This document shows, piece by piece, positions 23,465-34,357 of a stretch of 64,000 bases of DNA. The notes below the pieces were generated by a model. That model was given only the letters and a program-made list of their open reading frames with translations, searched no databases and was not told the DNA's origin. Origin of the DNA: Wuchereria bancrofti (Eukaryota; Nematoda; Chromadorea; Rhabditida; Onchocercidae); contig SSBO01000013.1 in assembly GCA_005281725.1 (NCBI GenBank), positions 566,518 through 630,517 on the forward strand, in the 5' to 3' direction. Both the position numbers and the translations under genes were made by a program. Positions within the stretch are counted from its first letter, which is position 1; each line of letters opens with the position of its first letter.

Positions 23465-24688
23465 TTTTTGAAATTTGAAAAGTATTCATCGGTTTTTATT
23501 ACAATAGCTTTCTTATCGCTATTAATTTATATGAAATGAATAAGAGAAACTAATGAAGAAATAATTTTAAGGACAATTTTGTTTAATTTTACAAAAAGAT
23601 TTTCGACTTGTCTTATAACAATCTGTGCTTCCTTGAACAGAAATGCAAACTTCCTTATCAATAATCACCTTGAAATTTACAGATTAATTCAATGAAAATT
23701 TCTGTTAATACCAGTTTTGGCGAATGAATTATAATAACTATTACTTTCTTGGCCTGAAATTTTCCTCCAATCACTAATTACATCTTCTCAACTAGCAATT
23801 TTGCATTTTTTCTTGGCTATGGAAAAGAATGTAATTTGAGTTATTGCATCAATTCAATGGTGAAATGCAAAATTATTCAATAATTTTTTGTATTAATGAT
23901 AATGCGAATGTGTAATATTTCTATTTACTTCAAATTAATTTGTCAAATTTTAAATTTCAGGCAAATTTTCAATTTTTTTATTGAAATATTCTCGTCATAT
24001 ATGAATTTCAAATTTTTCATTGGAGAATGAATTTTAATTTTTCGTCTGATTTCAGATTGTATTAATTTTTATTAAATTTCATTTAATCTTTTAACCTTTC
24101 GATGAGTTTATTTTCCGACTATGCATCTTATTTTGCGCCAAATATAATGTGAAACATTTGAATTGCTGTCATCATTAACTTTTTATTAGTTAAATTCAAA
24201 AATAATTCAATGAGATTGTATGTTTCATAGAGATGCAACGTGTGAGTGCTGTGACATGTGATTATAACTGTTCCGGAATGAATTAGATCGTATCCGCTAC
24301 CGTGCTGGAATTCTGAACTGTTGTTTTTTCATGTCTGATTTTTTCTAAAATTTGCTACTTGCTTAGTTGCTCTATTCTAGTGCTAAATGCTAAAAGAGTT
24401 ATTAAGTACGAATGAAAAGTTAGGGAATATAAAAAGTATAAGAAGAAAAGAAAATCTGATAATATAAAAGCATTAGCAATGATTGAAAGTAATATTGGAA
24501 TTTTTTTTTTTATTGCAAAAAGAAAAAAATACAAAAGAATTTTTCGTTTTATAATTTATACAATTTGTGCAATAAGAAGCTTCAGTGCTTCGAGAAGTGT
24601 GTACATATCGATTTCAGATAAAAAGAAAAGTTCCTTGTTTTTGTAGTGCTTCCTGAAAAGCGTATTTTAACATTTTACAACTAAATCA
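23465..24688. other. Intergenic, nothing recognised
   Basis: AT-rich sequence with poly-T and poly-A runs. A ttcag at about 24617 may be the trans-splice acceptor for the gene that starts at 24689. Confidence 0.4.
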
Positions 24689-27549
24689 ATGAATGATATC
24701 GTAAGTTTAACATCAAATTTTTTATTTTACTTTCTTTTTTCCTTCGGAGTATATGTTTGGATTAGGGAAGAATGAGAAAAAGTCGTAAAATGAACGAAAG
24801 TTAATCTGGTTTGATTGAATGTCTAAAATAGCATAAAAAGTTTGGTAAGCATATTTTGTAATCTGAATTTATCCATTTATATTACTTCTCGATCATATAA
24901 ATCATTTTATGGTAAATAAGAGCGAATCTTTATTCTTCTTGCTAGTAATGTGATTTGTATTAAAAGTTATTAGTGCAGAAATATATATTACAAGTTACAA
25001 TATGCCAAAATATTTGGTAGTAAATGAGAATCATACAAAGTTTTTTATTCAGTGGAATATTATTTTGGTTTGAAAAATTTGTATTAAATAGTATTTTAGA
25101 ACAACGATCCATCACTGCCAACATGGTTTCAAGAATTGCGACATGTGGAAAAAATTATGAGCATTAAGGAGGAAATTGCTGACAAAAATTTATGGCATGT
25201 TTTTTACTGAAAAATTTCTATATTTTTTCGAAAATTTAAACTGTTTTACTTGTTTATAATGATCATAAATTCATTCATTCGTTGGAGCAAGACGACTTAG
25301 GAAAAGTGGAATCGATAAACTTTCAGCTATTCATCTTTGAGAGTATTACAGGAGGAAATATTGAAAAGAACGTATGGGAAGAATATCGGTAGCCTTTGTG
25401 CTATGTTTGAATATTGGTGTAGATTCCATTTGTACGAAAAGAGTGTTGGATCGATTCATTGAGAATAAAATATGCTGCAGAAAAGTTATGAACGTTGGTA
25501 ACCACGTGGAAGGTAACTAGGCAGCAGTAAGTGGTTATATGTTGTTTCTAGACATTGTATGTTATATTCAGCATAAGATATGAAGGTTATATGATTTTTT
25601 GTAAATATATATATATAAATAAGTTTTGAGATATAAAACCTCTTCTCTTTATTTAGAAAATGCAAGATGAAATGAAATATGAAATTAATTTTTTTCTTTC
25701 AATATTTCAGATTTCATGAATAATATGTTCGCATCGGATTGCAAGTTCCATTAACCTAGCTTCGTTAGGCATCACTAAACGAGAACGGCATCTCTGGATT
25801 TGCTCACAGATACATTCTCGAGTAAGCTTATTTGATTTTTTTGTCATATCTTTTTGTTCTTTTTTTTTTCCTAGTGATTCATTTTTGCATTTAAGTACAC
25901 CAAAACACATGCTTGGAAATAAAGATTGGCAACTGGGAAATTCCAACAGTTTATCGTTGTGTTATCGATTAACAACTAAGGTACTTCGATTCTAACAATC
26001 TGAAAACCGGAACCTAAGTGGTAATATTTACAGGAGGTCTTCTTTATCGTTCAAATTCTGATAATTCTTTTATCTCTGACAATATTGATGCAAAGTATTA
26101 CTAAATCGTTATTGGACAGACTTCATTGGGGGCATATTTGCTTTTTTTTTTTTTTTTTTTTTTTTAGGAGGGGGGAGGGGAGGGGTTTGTTATTTCTTTA
26201 AAGTTAGCGTAGCTTCGGCGATACTTTAATAAACATCGTTAATTACGTTTGCAAAAGTATGAATAGCTTGATTTGTATTTGAGTCATCACATTTCGTCAT
26301 ATTTGTGCTATCTATCCTTTTTTGAATAATGTTGTTTTTTCCAGAGCTGTTTCTGAAATGTGGGTATTAAAATTTGTGGATAATGAGCATAAAAATGAAA
26401 GTCGAATAAAAAAACATGGCATCATTCCTCCCAAATTCATCATTCTACATCGTTCAGGTTTGCATAAATTAATACAAGAAGCCTAAAAATTGCAAGAAAT
26501 TTACATTTAAACTAATTTGAATGTATCTGTACTAGGATGGATCTGTAAATCTAATTTCGTGTTAAAATTTTTTTTAGAGTTTTTGAAAATCTTGTTTGAG
26601 ATTGATCTCATAATTTGGTTCGCATATGGAACTTTATCATATTTGATAACGAATATGTCTTCGTTTATAAAATAATCACCTTTAATTTCTGTTTTTTTGG
26701 TGTTTTGATTCCAATTTGGATTATATGGCTTGTAATTTTGTATTTTGTTTTCGTTGCAGAAATTAATTACCTTATATACGTAATCAATCGTCATTGGCGT
26801 CATGTACAATATCCTTTTTACCACCCTTTTTACTAAATATGCGTACTTTAAATAATGATAAATAAATCTTTTTATTACTAACCAAGTTTTCAAAGGTTCA
26901 TCCTTATTGATCTTAATTTGCGATGTTTTTTGGGAATAGTTTTGCATTACATCGTAATACGTTATTATTATTAACCCTCCTGCTTTTGTTGAAAATATCA
27001 ATTCACTGAAATATCACGTTTGATCGTATGATTTATATGATTAGGATACGATTAGAAGTTTTTTTTTTGATGAATGAGAATTTTAGTTATAATTTTAAGC
27101 AGTAGATTTCAACTTTATTGAAATTCGAGAGCTATTTGGTTTTCTGTATTTTTGAATTGTTTTACAGTTTACACTTTTTGATATCCATTTCAATGATCAT
27201 CATCATCGAGAAACGGTAACTGTCATCTTACTACGAATACTTTACACGAACGTGAACGAATCAAGCCAGTTGAGTTAGTTGTTATAGTTAATAGATGAAA
27301 GACCTTATTTGTCTCTCATTCTTATTTCTCATTCTTCAGATTTCGCGTTTTTGCTCATAATTATTTTCTGCAGAAATTTCATTGGATCAAGGGAAGTATG
27401 CAATAATACAGAAACCAGAATTGCTTCCTATGCATGTAGCAGATAATATGACACAATGTTTCTGGGAATGTCCTCGAAGAGGTATCTCGATAATCACTTC
27501 TCAGCTTGATACCGTTCCAGAAAAATCTTCAAAATCCACAAAAGTATAA
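24689..27549 (+). CDS. Unrecognised multi-exon gene, probably partly decayed
   Basis: Exon candidates are 24689-24700 (MNDI, strong donor gtaagt), 25100-25198 (NNDPSLPTWFQELRHVEKIM, after ttttag), an open stretch 25261-25392 (SLEQDDLGKVESINFQLFIF), 25423-25491 (IPFVRKECWIDSLRIKYAAEKL-type, ending in TGA), 26345-26457 (AVSEMWVLKFVDNEH, after ttttccag) and 27375-27549 (ISLDQGKYAIIQKPELLPM, then WECPRRG, to stop). The last two join cleanly (TCA G|AA). The middle pieces end in stops without good donors, so either the model is wrong there or the gene is broken. I do not recognise the family. Conservation-like composition (Trp, Cys, Pro) suggests real coding in the last two exons. Confidence 0.4.
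25707..25946 (-). CDS. Minus-strand ORF with Cys/Arg-rich helix, unrecognised
   Basis: The 79-codon ORF has a Lys-rich linker and a C-terminal part ECICEQIQRCRSRLVMPNEA followed by RLMELAIRCEHIIHEI. The C-terminal 40 residues have a balanced composition unlike chance AT-rich translation. It lies between exon candidates of the plus-strand gene. It may be the last exon of a separate or nested gene; a stop lies just upstream, so it needs an acceptor that I cannot place. Confidence 0.3.
   Translation of the reverse strand: MEFPSCQSLFPSMCFGVLKCKNESLGKKKEQKDMTKKSNKLTRECICEQIQRCRSRLVMPNEARLMELAIRCEHIIHEI
26142..26185 (+). repeat. Poly-T run followed by a G-quadruplex-like G tract
   Basis: About 24 T residues (26142-26165) are followed by AGGAGGGGGGAGGGGAGGGG, four G runs with single-base spacers. 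In so AT-rich a region this is exceptional. Confidence 0.85.
26507..27001 (-). CDS. 164-codon intronic ORF on the opposite strand
   Basis: This is the longest clean ORF in the window outside the retroelements. It encodes a Lys, Asn, Tyr and Ile-rich protein with YYDVMQNYSQKTSQIKI, TIDYVYKVINFCNENK and KYDKVPYANQIMRSISNK. In sequence this AT-rich, 164 codons without a stop is unlikely by chance. A gatatttcag acceptor lies just upstream, so it may be a terminal exon. It lies wholly between two exons of the plus-strand gene at 24.7-27.5 kb. No domain is recognised; no membrane segment or signal peptide is obvious. Bacterial endosymbiont or viral origin is possible but unsupported. Confidence 0.4.
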   Translation of the reverse strand: MIFSTKAGGLIIITYYDVMQNYSQKTSQIKINKDEPLKTWLVIKRFIYHYLKYAYLVKRVVKRILYMTPMTIDYVYKVINFCNENKIQNYKPYNPNWNQNTKKTEIKGDYFINEDIFVIKYDKVPYANQIMRSISNKIFKNSKKNFNTKLDLQIHPSTDTFKLV

Positions 27550-29979
27550 TATAATTTTGTTTTTCTAAATTCTTTCGTCACTGTTTAATGTAATTCCTGC
27601 TAGTATGTCTTTTTTGAAACATCACTTAAAGAAAGTTTTTTTCAGCCAAGTCTTGGGTTTTTTTTTCTTTGATGAGCATTTCTGCATAATTAATTGTGTT
27701 TACTCTCGTTGATTCATGTTCTTTTTTCCAGAAAATTATCCGAGTTCAATGTTTTCCTGCAATTTTGGAAACTGTTATTTGGAAAAGATTCTTTTGTTGT
27801 TGTTGATAAATGTTATTTTCTTTGTTTACAAGTAAATATGACAGTAATATGATTACCAATGGATTGAAAATTAACAAAAGTTTCGTTTTTATTTCTTTTA
27901 TCAAGTTTCTTAAGGATAGCATATTTGTTACGAAGGTTCTAGGCTCTTTTTCTTAGTTTCAGAATCTGATTTTTATCTTAACATATCCATTCAGTTAATG
28001 TAGCTGCAACATTCTGATAGCATATTGTTAACAAAAAGTTTTTCATACATAAGTTGCGCTTGAACCATTACTTCGTAACCAAGAAGTTTTGAATCAACAG
28101 TAAACTTGGCTACTTAAATAGAATGAAGTAGTGCTGTTTTCTTTTTTTTTTTTTTATTATAAAAGAAAATGATAGAAACAAATTGTATACGTTGAAGTAC
28201 TATATCTCATTTTAATGAATGCAAAAAAAGATAGAAGTAGATGAAAAGAAAGCAACTCTTCTTTTTTTGAAATATTTTTATCTCTTCAATCAGTTCATTC
28301 ATTTTCTTTTGTAAATGTTGCGAGATGGAAAGAATGAATTAGTAATTATAAATGATATATTCACTCATTTTTGAATTGAAATTACAAATGAGATATTCAC
28401 TCATTTCTGAATTTAAAATACATTGTTAGGGCAAATTATTTGAGAATACTTGATATCTAATCATCCATCAATAATAGATTGTATTATTTTACATTGGTAG
28501 AAATATCGTAATAGGTTTTCACCTATTATTCAAATTCTCCTGAAATTGTTCGCTTCATTTAAAAAATCTTAATTCATTATCTTTGCCCTACTGCCCTCTC
28601 TCCTACTTTTCATACTTTTCCTTTCTTTCAAGTATACAAATATTTTCAGAATTTATTAGTGGATGATAATAAATTGAATGCAACTAACGATGTCAAATAA
28701 CCGGTAGCTCAAAATACATCTGCTTAAAATTTAAAATTATTAGTAAAATTTAGAAGATTTTCTTCTTAGGCTCACAAAAAATATCTTTACATTCTACCTA
28801 TTTCCAATAAATTCAAAAGATTATGATCACTATGAGCTGATTGGTGTAATAAATTAATTGAAAAAAGAAAAAAGATTTTTTTACATGTTTGAAAAATACA
28901 ATATTTATCTTTAATTGTAAATAAATAAGTTCTTGTTATTCAATAATAGTTAAAACATTTTATTAATTTTAAATTTCAGAAGAAAAGAAACAGTAGCATT
29001 GAAAATGTTAAATTGATCATGAATTTAAACTATTTTACCTGTAAGGAATAGGATGTATATTGCAATTTCTAAAGAATTATATTTTAATGAATTTTTTTCA
29101 AGTCAGAAAATTGAAAGGAATAAATTTTAATTTCGTATCTATCCTAAATAACTGATTATTTCATTGCATTCTCTTTGCTTTCACACTCTTATTTTGTTCT
29201 TTAAATTTTGATAATACCATTTCTGTCGCACCTTGTCAACTCACACAATCTTTCAGTCATAATCTTTTTGAATTATTACAATATTGCAAAAGACAAAACG
29301 TTACACTATCAGATAACGAACTTAGTAATTTTTTTTTTTTTTTTTAGATAATTTGTAACACTTAACCTTATAACTATCTAAGGTTCGCTTAAAAAAAAAG
29401 AAAAAAAAAAACGAATGCATTTGTAAATAAGTATTAGCACTAGAATAAAAGAGTGGAAATTAATAACACTAATGATTATAATTCTATTTCTTTCATTTAA
29501 TGACTTATTTTATAAAGATACACATATATATATATTTTAATCTTTAACAAATTCTAAAAAACTTCAATTAAAAATACAATTAAATTTATCCACATAAAGT
29601 ACTTTCTAATTGTTTCATCCGATTTTATTGTATTTTTTTTTTTTTTTTGTTGTTGTTGGAAATTAAAATCTAACTCTTTAAAAGGTTTTAACCAAAGGTT
29701 TGAATCTTTTATTTTCATTATTAATAAATTATTTCATGATTTGATTGTATGTGATAATTCGTGTAATCTTCTTATCAAATGATAACCATTTGATATATAT
29801 TAATTTTTGAATTTCCTAATTCTATTGTTTTTGTAGTGTAAGAAAAAAACATTGTTTTATTAGAAAAACAAATAAAATACATAAGAATGCGTAATTATAT
29901 GCGTGGTTACTTTAAATAGCGAGAAAAATCATAAAAATTTAATTGCTCTTCACAGCTTCTCTCATTTCCATCACTCCTT
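27550..29979. other. Intergenic, nothing recognised
   Basis: 2.4 kb of AT-rich DNA with several homopolymer runs and a short repeated phrase (atattcactcattt) near 28350-28410. No exon chain is supported. Confidence 0.4.
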
Positions 29980-30340
29980 TCAAAAATCGTAGCCATCGTT
30001 TGAATCAGCATCAAATTCATCTGTTGCAACCTAAAATAACATCTATAAATAAATCAATCATTAATCTTAATCATCTTTTCATCTTAATAGATCAAATAAA
30101 TTAATCACTAATCTTAATCATCTTTTTACAAAGAATAATTAGAATATACACCACCTCTTTATAGTCTCTCTCAAGAAGGTCCATGTCTTCACGTGCATCA
30201 ATAAATTCACCTTCCTCCATACCCTCACCAATAAACCAATGTATAAAGGCTCGTTTTGAATACATCAGATCGAATTTGACGTTCAAACGTGCCCACGCTT
30301 CAGCAATAGCTGTTGTATTCACATTACATTCCACCAGTTA
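29980..30340 (-). pseudogene. Alpha-tubulin 3' fragment
   Basis: The exon at about 30152-30334 reads [20 protein letters not shown], then [19 protein letters not shown] and [15 protein letters not shown], unmistakably the C-terminal helices of alpha-tubulin (usual [20 protein letters not shown]...[12 protein letters not shown]). After a gtgtat donor a second exon (29980-30030, after ttttag) supplies an acidic tail, VATDEFDADSNDGYDF, and stop. Upstream of NTTAI the frame meets TAA and nothing of the first about 380 residues is present. It is therefore a 3' fragment, divergent at several normally invariant positions. It starts only some 25-30 bp from the divergently oriented rhomboid gene. Confidence 0.8.
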
Positions 30341-30363
30341 CTTTAGTTGTTATAATATTTTAA

Positions 30364-32445
30364 ATGGCGATTTTTCTCGGTTATTTTCCTTTTCTTGGAC
30401 AACATAGAGCAGGTATGTTAGTTTAGTTTATTGTTGAGTAAATTCCACTAATTTTTAATGTTTTTTTGTTTTTTAAGTACAAATTTAAGAATGATCTTAT
30501 TTCGTGTTTTTTACTTTTAGATTTAAGTTCTTATCTTTTTCTTTACACCACTATATTTTTTTCTTCATACCAATTTAATATCAAAACTTAATACTTAAAT
30601 GTAATTGTACATGTAAGAATAAAAATGAATGAGCAATATAAATAGGATGTTTCAGTAATGAATAAGCTTTACTAAAGAAATTTAACTTAAAAAAGAAAAT
30701 AAATGTCATTTAGTAATCAATATTTTAGAATAGTGTTATTGTCTTTAAATGTCCTACTTGATTTCTTGCATTTAAAAAAAAGCTCATAATTTAACTATTC
30801 CTTAAAGGAATTATATTTTTTAGAAGCTATGTGTCTTCTACCGTCGCGTATATTACATCGATCTGAATGGTTACGAATGATTGTATCCACAAGTATGCAT
30901 GTTGATGACATGCATCTTTATTTTAATATGATCTCATTATTGTGGAAGGTAATTTTTTTTACTCAGTTTTATTGGAAGGTAAAAAATCGTTCTATATATT
31001 CATAAAGTATTAATTATTATTATAGCAAGTGTTAATTTAGAATAGAAGATTTTACTGCTTTTCTCTAATAATTTCAGTGAATTACATGCTAATTTTAATA
31101 TGCCGAAAATAGTTACATCTGAATTCATTTTCATACATTCATGAGAAATTTATATTATTGGTTATTCTGTGTTTATCTATTCAGTCTTCTTGCTCATTAA
31201 ATTCAAATGATAGCACTTAACGAAATGTGTCATTTAAAAAAATCATTTAATAAAACTATTTTACTTTAAATACTTTTTTTAACTATTTTACCTTAAATAT
31301 TTTTTTTCTTCTTAGATACATTTATTTTTAGAAATTTCATTAATGTATATTTGTTACAACCTTTAGCAGATGACTTTCAAGATACCCTTAATAACTGCAA
31401 ATACTATGTTTATTTTAGGGTCGATGTTTAGAGTCTTGGTTGGGTTCGAATCGTTCCCTACTGCTCTCGGCAGTATTTGCCGTTGCAGCAAGCAGTACTA
31501 TAGTTGGATTAAGCTATTTAGCTGATAAAGTATTCTCTTTTAATGGTGGTGGTTATATGAATCAATGCGCTGTTGCTTTTTCAGTTAGCTGATTGATTCC
31601 TCTTTTCCGGTTAACTAATTAATTCTATTCACGACTTCAAAATTATTTTAGATAACATTCAGATGGTATGAACAATATTTTTTCGTACAGTTTTGGCTCA
31701 CCAACTCATCCATCATATGTTCACTGTTATATCGCTTGAATTAAAAAACATTTTGTATTGAAATAAGTCGTTTCAAAATTTATTTTACAGGTGTACTTTT
31801 TGCTTTGAAAGTACTCCATACAACATATTTTCCTTATTCAGATCATAATTTATTTGGATGGCTTCCTAACATCACAGCTTGCTTGTTGGACAGAACTGTT
31901 CTTTCTACAAGTTCATCATAATTTTAAATATATTTTTTACATTTTTCAGAACATTTTATTTTCAATATCTCTATGCTTTTCTTCTTTTTTTATGCATATT
32001 ATATTACATAGATCGGTTTTATATTACAAAGATTGTTTTTTTAAATCAGTTAAATTTTAAGGTAATTTTTTTTAAATTTATTTAAAGATTTAGGACTCAA
32101 AAAATTGAGTTTATCAAGAAATTCTTTTATCTAATACACGTTTAATGTTATACACTGCAAAGAATATTATTAACTAATGCAATACATTAAATAATTAATC
32201 AAAAAAAATGAGTTTAACTTCAGATAAAGTTTTGTAGAACTGATATTTTACAAATCGATTTCAAAATTACTTCAAATATTAAATCGGTGTATATTTTATA
32301 CTTCTTTTAATATAATGATACTCTAATTTCATTTTTTAAAGATGTTGACTCCCCAATGTATCATTTATTGGTCATCTTTCGGGCATCATTGTTGGTTTAG
32401 CCTATACAATGGGTCCATTGAAAACAGTTGTTGACATTCTAGGAA
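30364..32445 (+). pseudogene. Rhomboid protease RHBDD1/RHBDL4-like gene, broken
   Basis: Exons are 30364-30412 (MAIFLGYFPFLGQHRAG), 30824-30948 (SMHVDDMHLYFNMISLLWK), 31419-31584 (GRCLESWLGSNRSLLL to GGYMNQCAVAFS), 31791-about 31910 (GVLFALKVLHTTYFPYSDHN) and 32342-about 32445 (FIGHLSGIIVGLAYTMGPLK). These match ER rhomboid-4, including the Ser motif (AFSG split across exons 3/4) and the His helix (GHLSG). Defects: the exon 3 donor reads CAG|tt, not gt; exon 4 changes frame between LPNIT and SQLACWTELFF; exon 5 needs an extra-base correction in a CCCC run before NVSFIGHL. The next exon is absent, and an LTR starts 118 bp later. Catalytic residues are still encoded, so decay is recent. Confidence 0.8.
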
Positions 32446-32520
32446 GCATCATTTCTTTTTTACTTAGTCAGTCCTTTTTTTTTCTTACAATTCTAATTCC
32501 ACTTGTCGTAACTTTTTTCC

Positions 32521-32560
32521 TACTGTCACTGTTCATATTCTTACTGTCACTGTTCATATT
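32521..32560 (+). repeat. 21-bp tandem repeat next to LTR
   Basis: tactgtcactgttcatatt occurs at 32521 and 32542, ending four bases before the solo LTR. Confidence 0.85.
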
Positions 32561-32563
32561 AGT

Positions 32564-33020
32564 TGTCGTGGAGTGTATCGATTGCCAGATATTTTATTTG
32601 ATTTCAAACTTGGGTAATTAAACCAACAAAGTAATGCGCAATGAAAAATATGATATGGTTATAAGCAGTAAGGTATTGTCAAAGGCTAACTCAAAACGTA
32701 GAAAGGAAGGAATGACCAAAGAATGACTGAAAGGATGAATTACAAGAATGAATGCCCAAAGGCTTTTTTCTGGAGGAATGTCTATTAGCTTATATACCGA
32801 ACTGAATGACAGTTGGGATCTGGGGGAGAGATTTGATTTATGAAAAACAAAAATTATTAACAGCTGGTCTTTTGTAGTGAGAAAGAGAAAGTAATAAACT
32901 TAATGGATTAAAGATCTTGACTTAGATTAATTATCGAAGATTATTTGGTGATTGATTAATCAAACAGTTGGCAAAGGATATTAGGATTTGACTGTAATTT
33001 GAGAGTGCGTTTTTACGACA
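32564..33020 (-). repeat. Solo LTR of the SL1 family
   Basis: TGTCGTGG...TTTACGACA, with the complement of SL1 at 32604-32625 (21 of 22 nt) and a TATA box complement at about 32789. It is homologous to 60602-61002 and, inverted, to 16033-16430. Flanking pentamers (ttagt, gtgga) differ, so no target-site duplication survives. Confidence 0.88.
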
Positions 33021-34357
33021 GTGGATAAGATATGTTTATTTATTTATATTTTTTATCTCTTGCACAATTTTATCAAAAAAGAAGAAAAATGACTAAATAA
33101 ATTTTTGTGAAGCAAAATTTGTTTGTGTAATTTGAAGTAAAATCTAAAAGTATTGAAATTTGTTAAATGTTTTATTTTTTTTATCTTATCCTGTTGCTTT
33201 TTTTAAAATTTTTTCTACATTTGTTATTCAAATCACAAGGAAGGATCATTCATTATCAATTTTGAGTTTGAGTGGCAAAATTAGCAACTTATAAAAGGCT
33301 TATGCAGGTTCATCCGTATATCCACAAGAGTTAATCAATGAATATTTGATTCAAAAAAAAAAATCAGGTCACTGGTGATTAATCAATCCTGCAAAAGATC
33401 AAATCAGACTGATTCAAATGATCAATCAATAATTAAATTATCTTCACAAGCATTAGAAACTGTGGATGACACTAATAAAGTAGCGAACAATAAGATTAAG
33501 CTTATGGATCAATAAATTCAAATTTTTCTAATTTCCTGATGATTAGTGTTCTCATGATATGTTTCATAAAAATCAATTAGATTGATGAAATAAAAATATT
33601 TTAACTTTAAAATCATGATAACTATCATCATCTTAATATTATTACTATGCAGAATTCATGCAATAGATCACAACCGTTAAGCCTAATAATTCAAAATTTA
33701 ATTTCTTATTTAAATTTGAAGATTAAAATTTGTCATTCAGAAAAGACAAAAGAAAGAAAAGCCAAAAATTATAAAACTTTTATCATCATTTCCTGTTAGC
33801 ATTATTCACTAGCATTAGATGAAAAACACTTGAAATTTCATCTAAAATTTAGACGTTTTATTAATTTGATAAATTCTTTTGTTTTTTTAAATTTAAAAAA
33901 AATTTTTTAATTTGATAGATGCAATGATTGTTTATTATGATAAATATGTTTTATATAATTATGCAATTATTCATATCATAGAAATATATATTTATACAGC
34001 AATTCAGTTATCAATATCACATTGCATGTGCTGAATTTTGCTTGAATGCATATGCATGCCTTTTGCATGCATGTGCATATATATTTGTCATTATGTTTCA
34101 GTGACAATAATTTGCTAATAAAATATGTTAATCTGAAAAAAAAAATGATTGAATTATAATAATTTCTTTTCCTTTTTTGTCTCTATTTTTATTGGCAACA
34201 TTTTAATAACTTTAAAAAAAAGTAGAAAAATATTAAATGTTAAACAAGAACAGCAACAAAAATAAAAAGAAATAAATAATAAGGAGAAATGATTTTTAAA
34301 TCTAAAAAATTAATAAAAAATTTTTACCATTCCAAATTTTATTTTTCTTTTAAATTT
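33021..34357. other. Intergenic with a GCATGC-type inverted repeat
   Basis: AT-rich sequence without a supported gene. An inverted repeat at 34046-34078 pairs ATGCATATGCATGC with GCATGCATGTGCAT across a CTTTT loop (one G-T pair). Confidence 0.5.
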
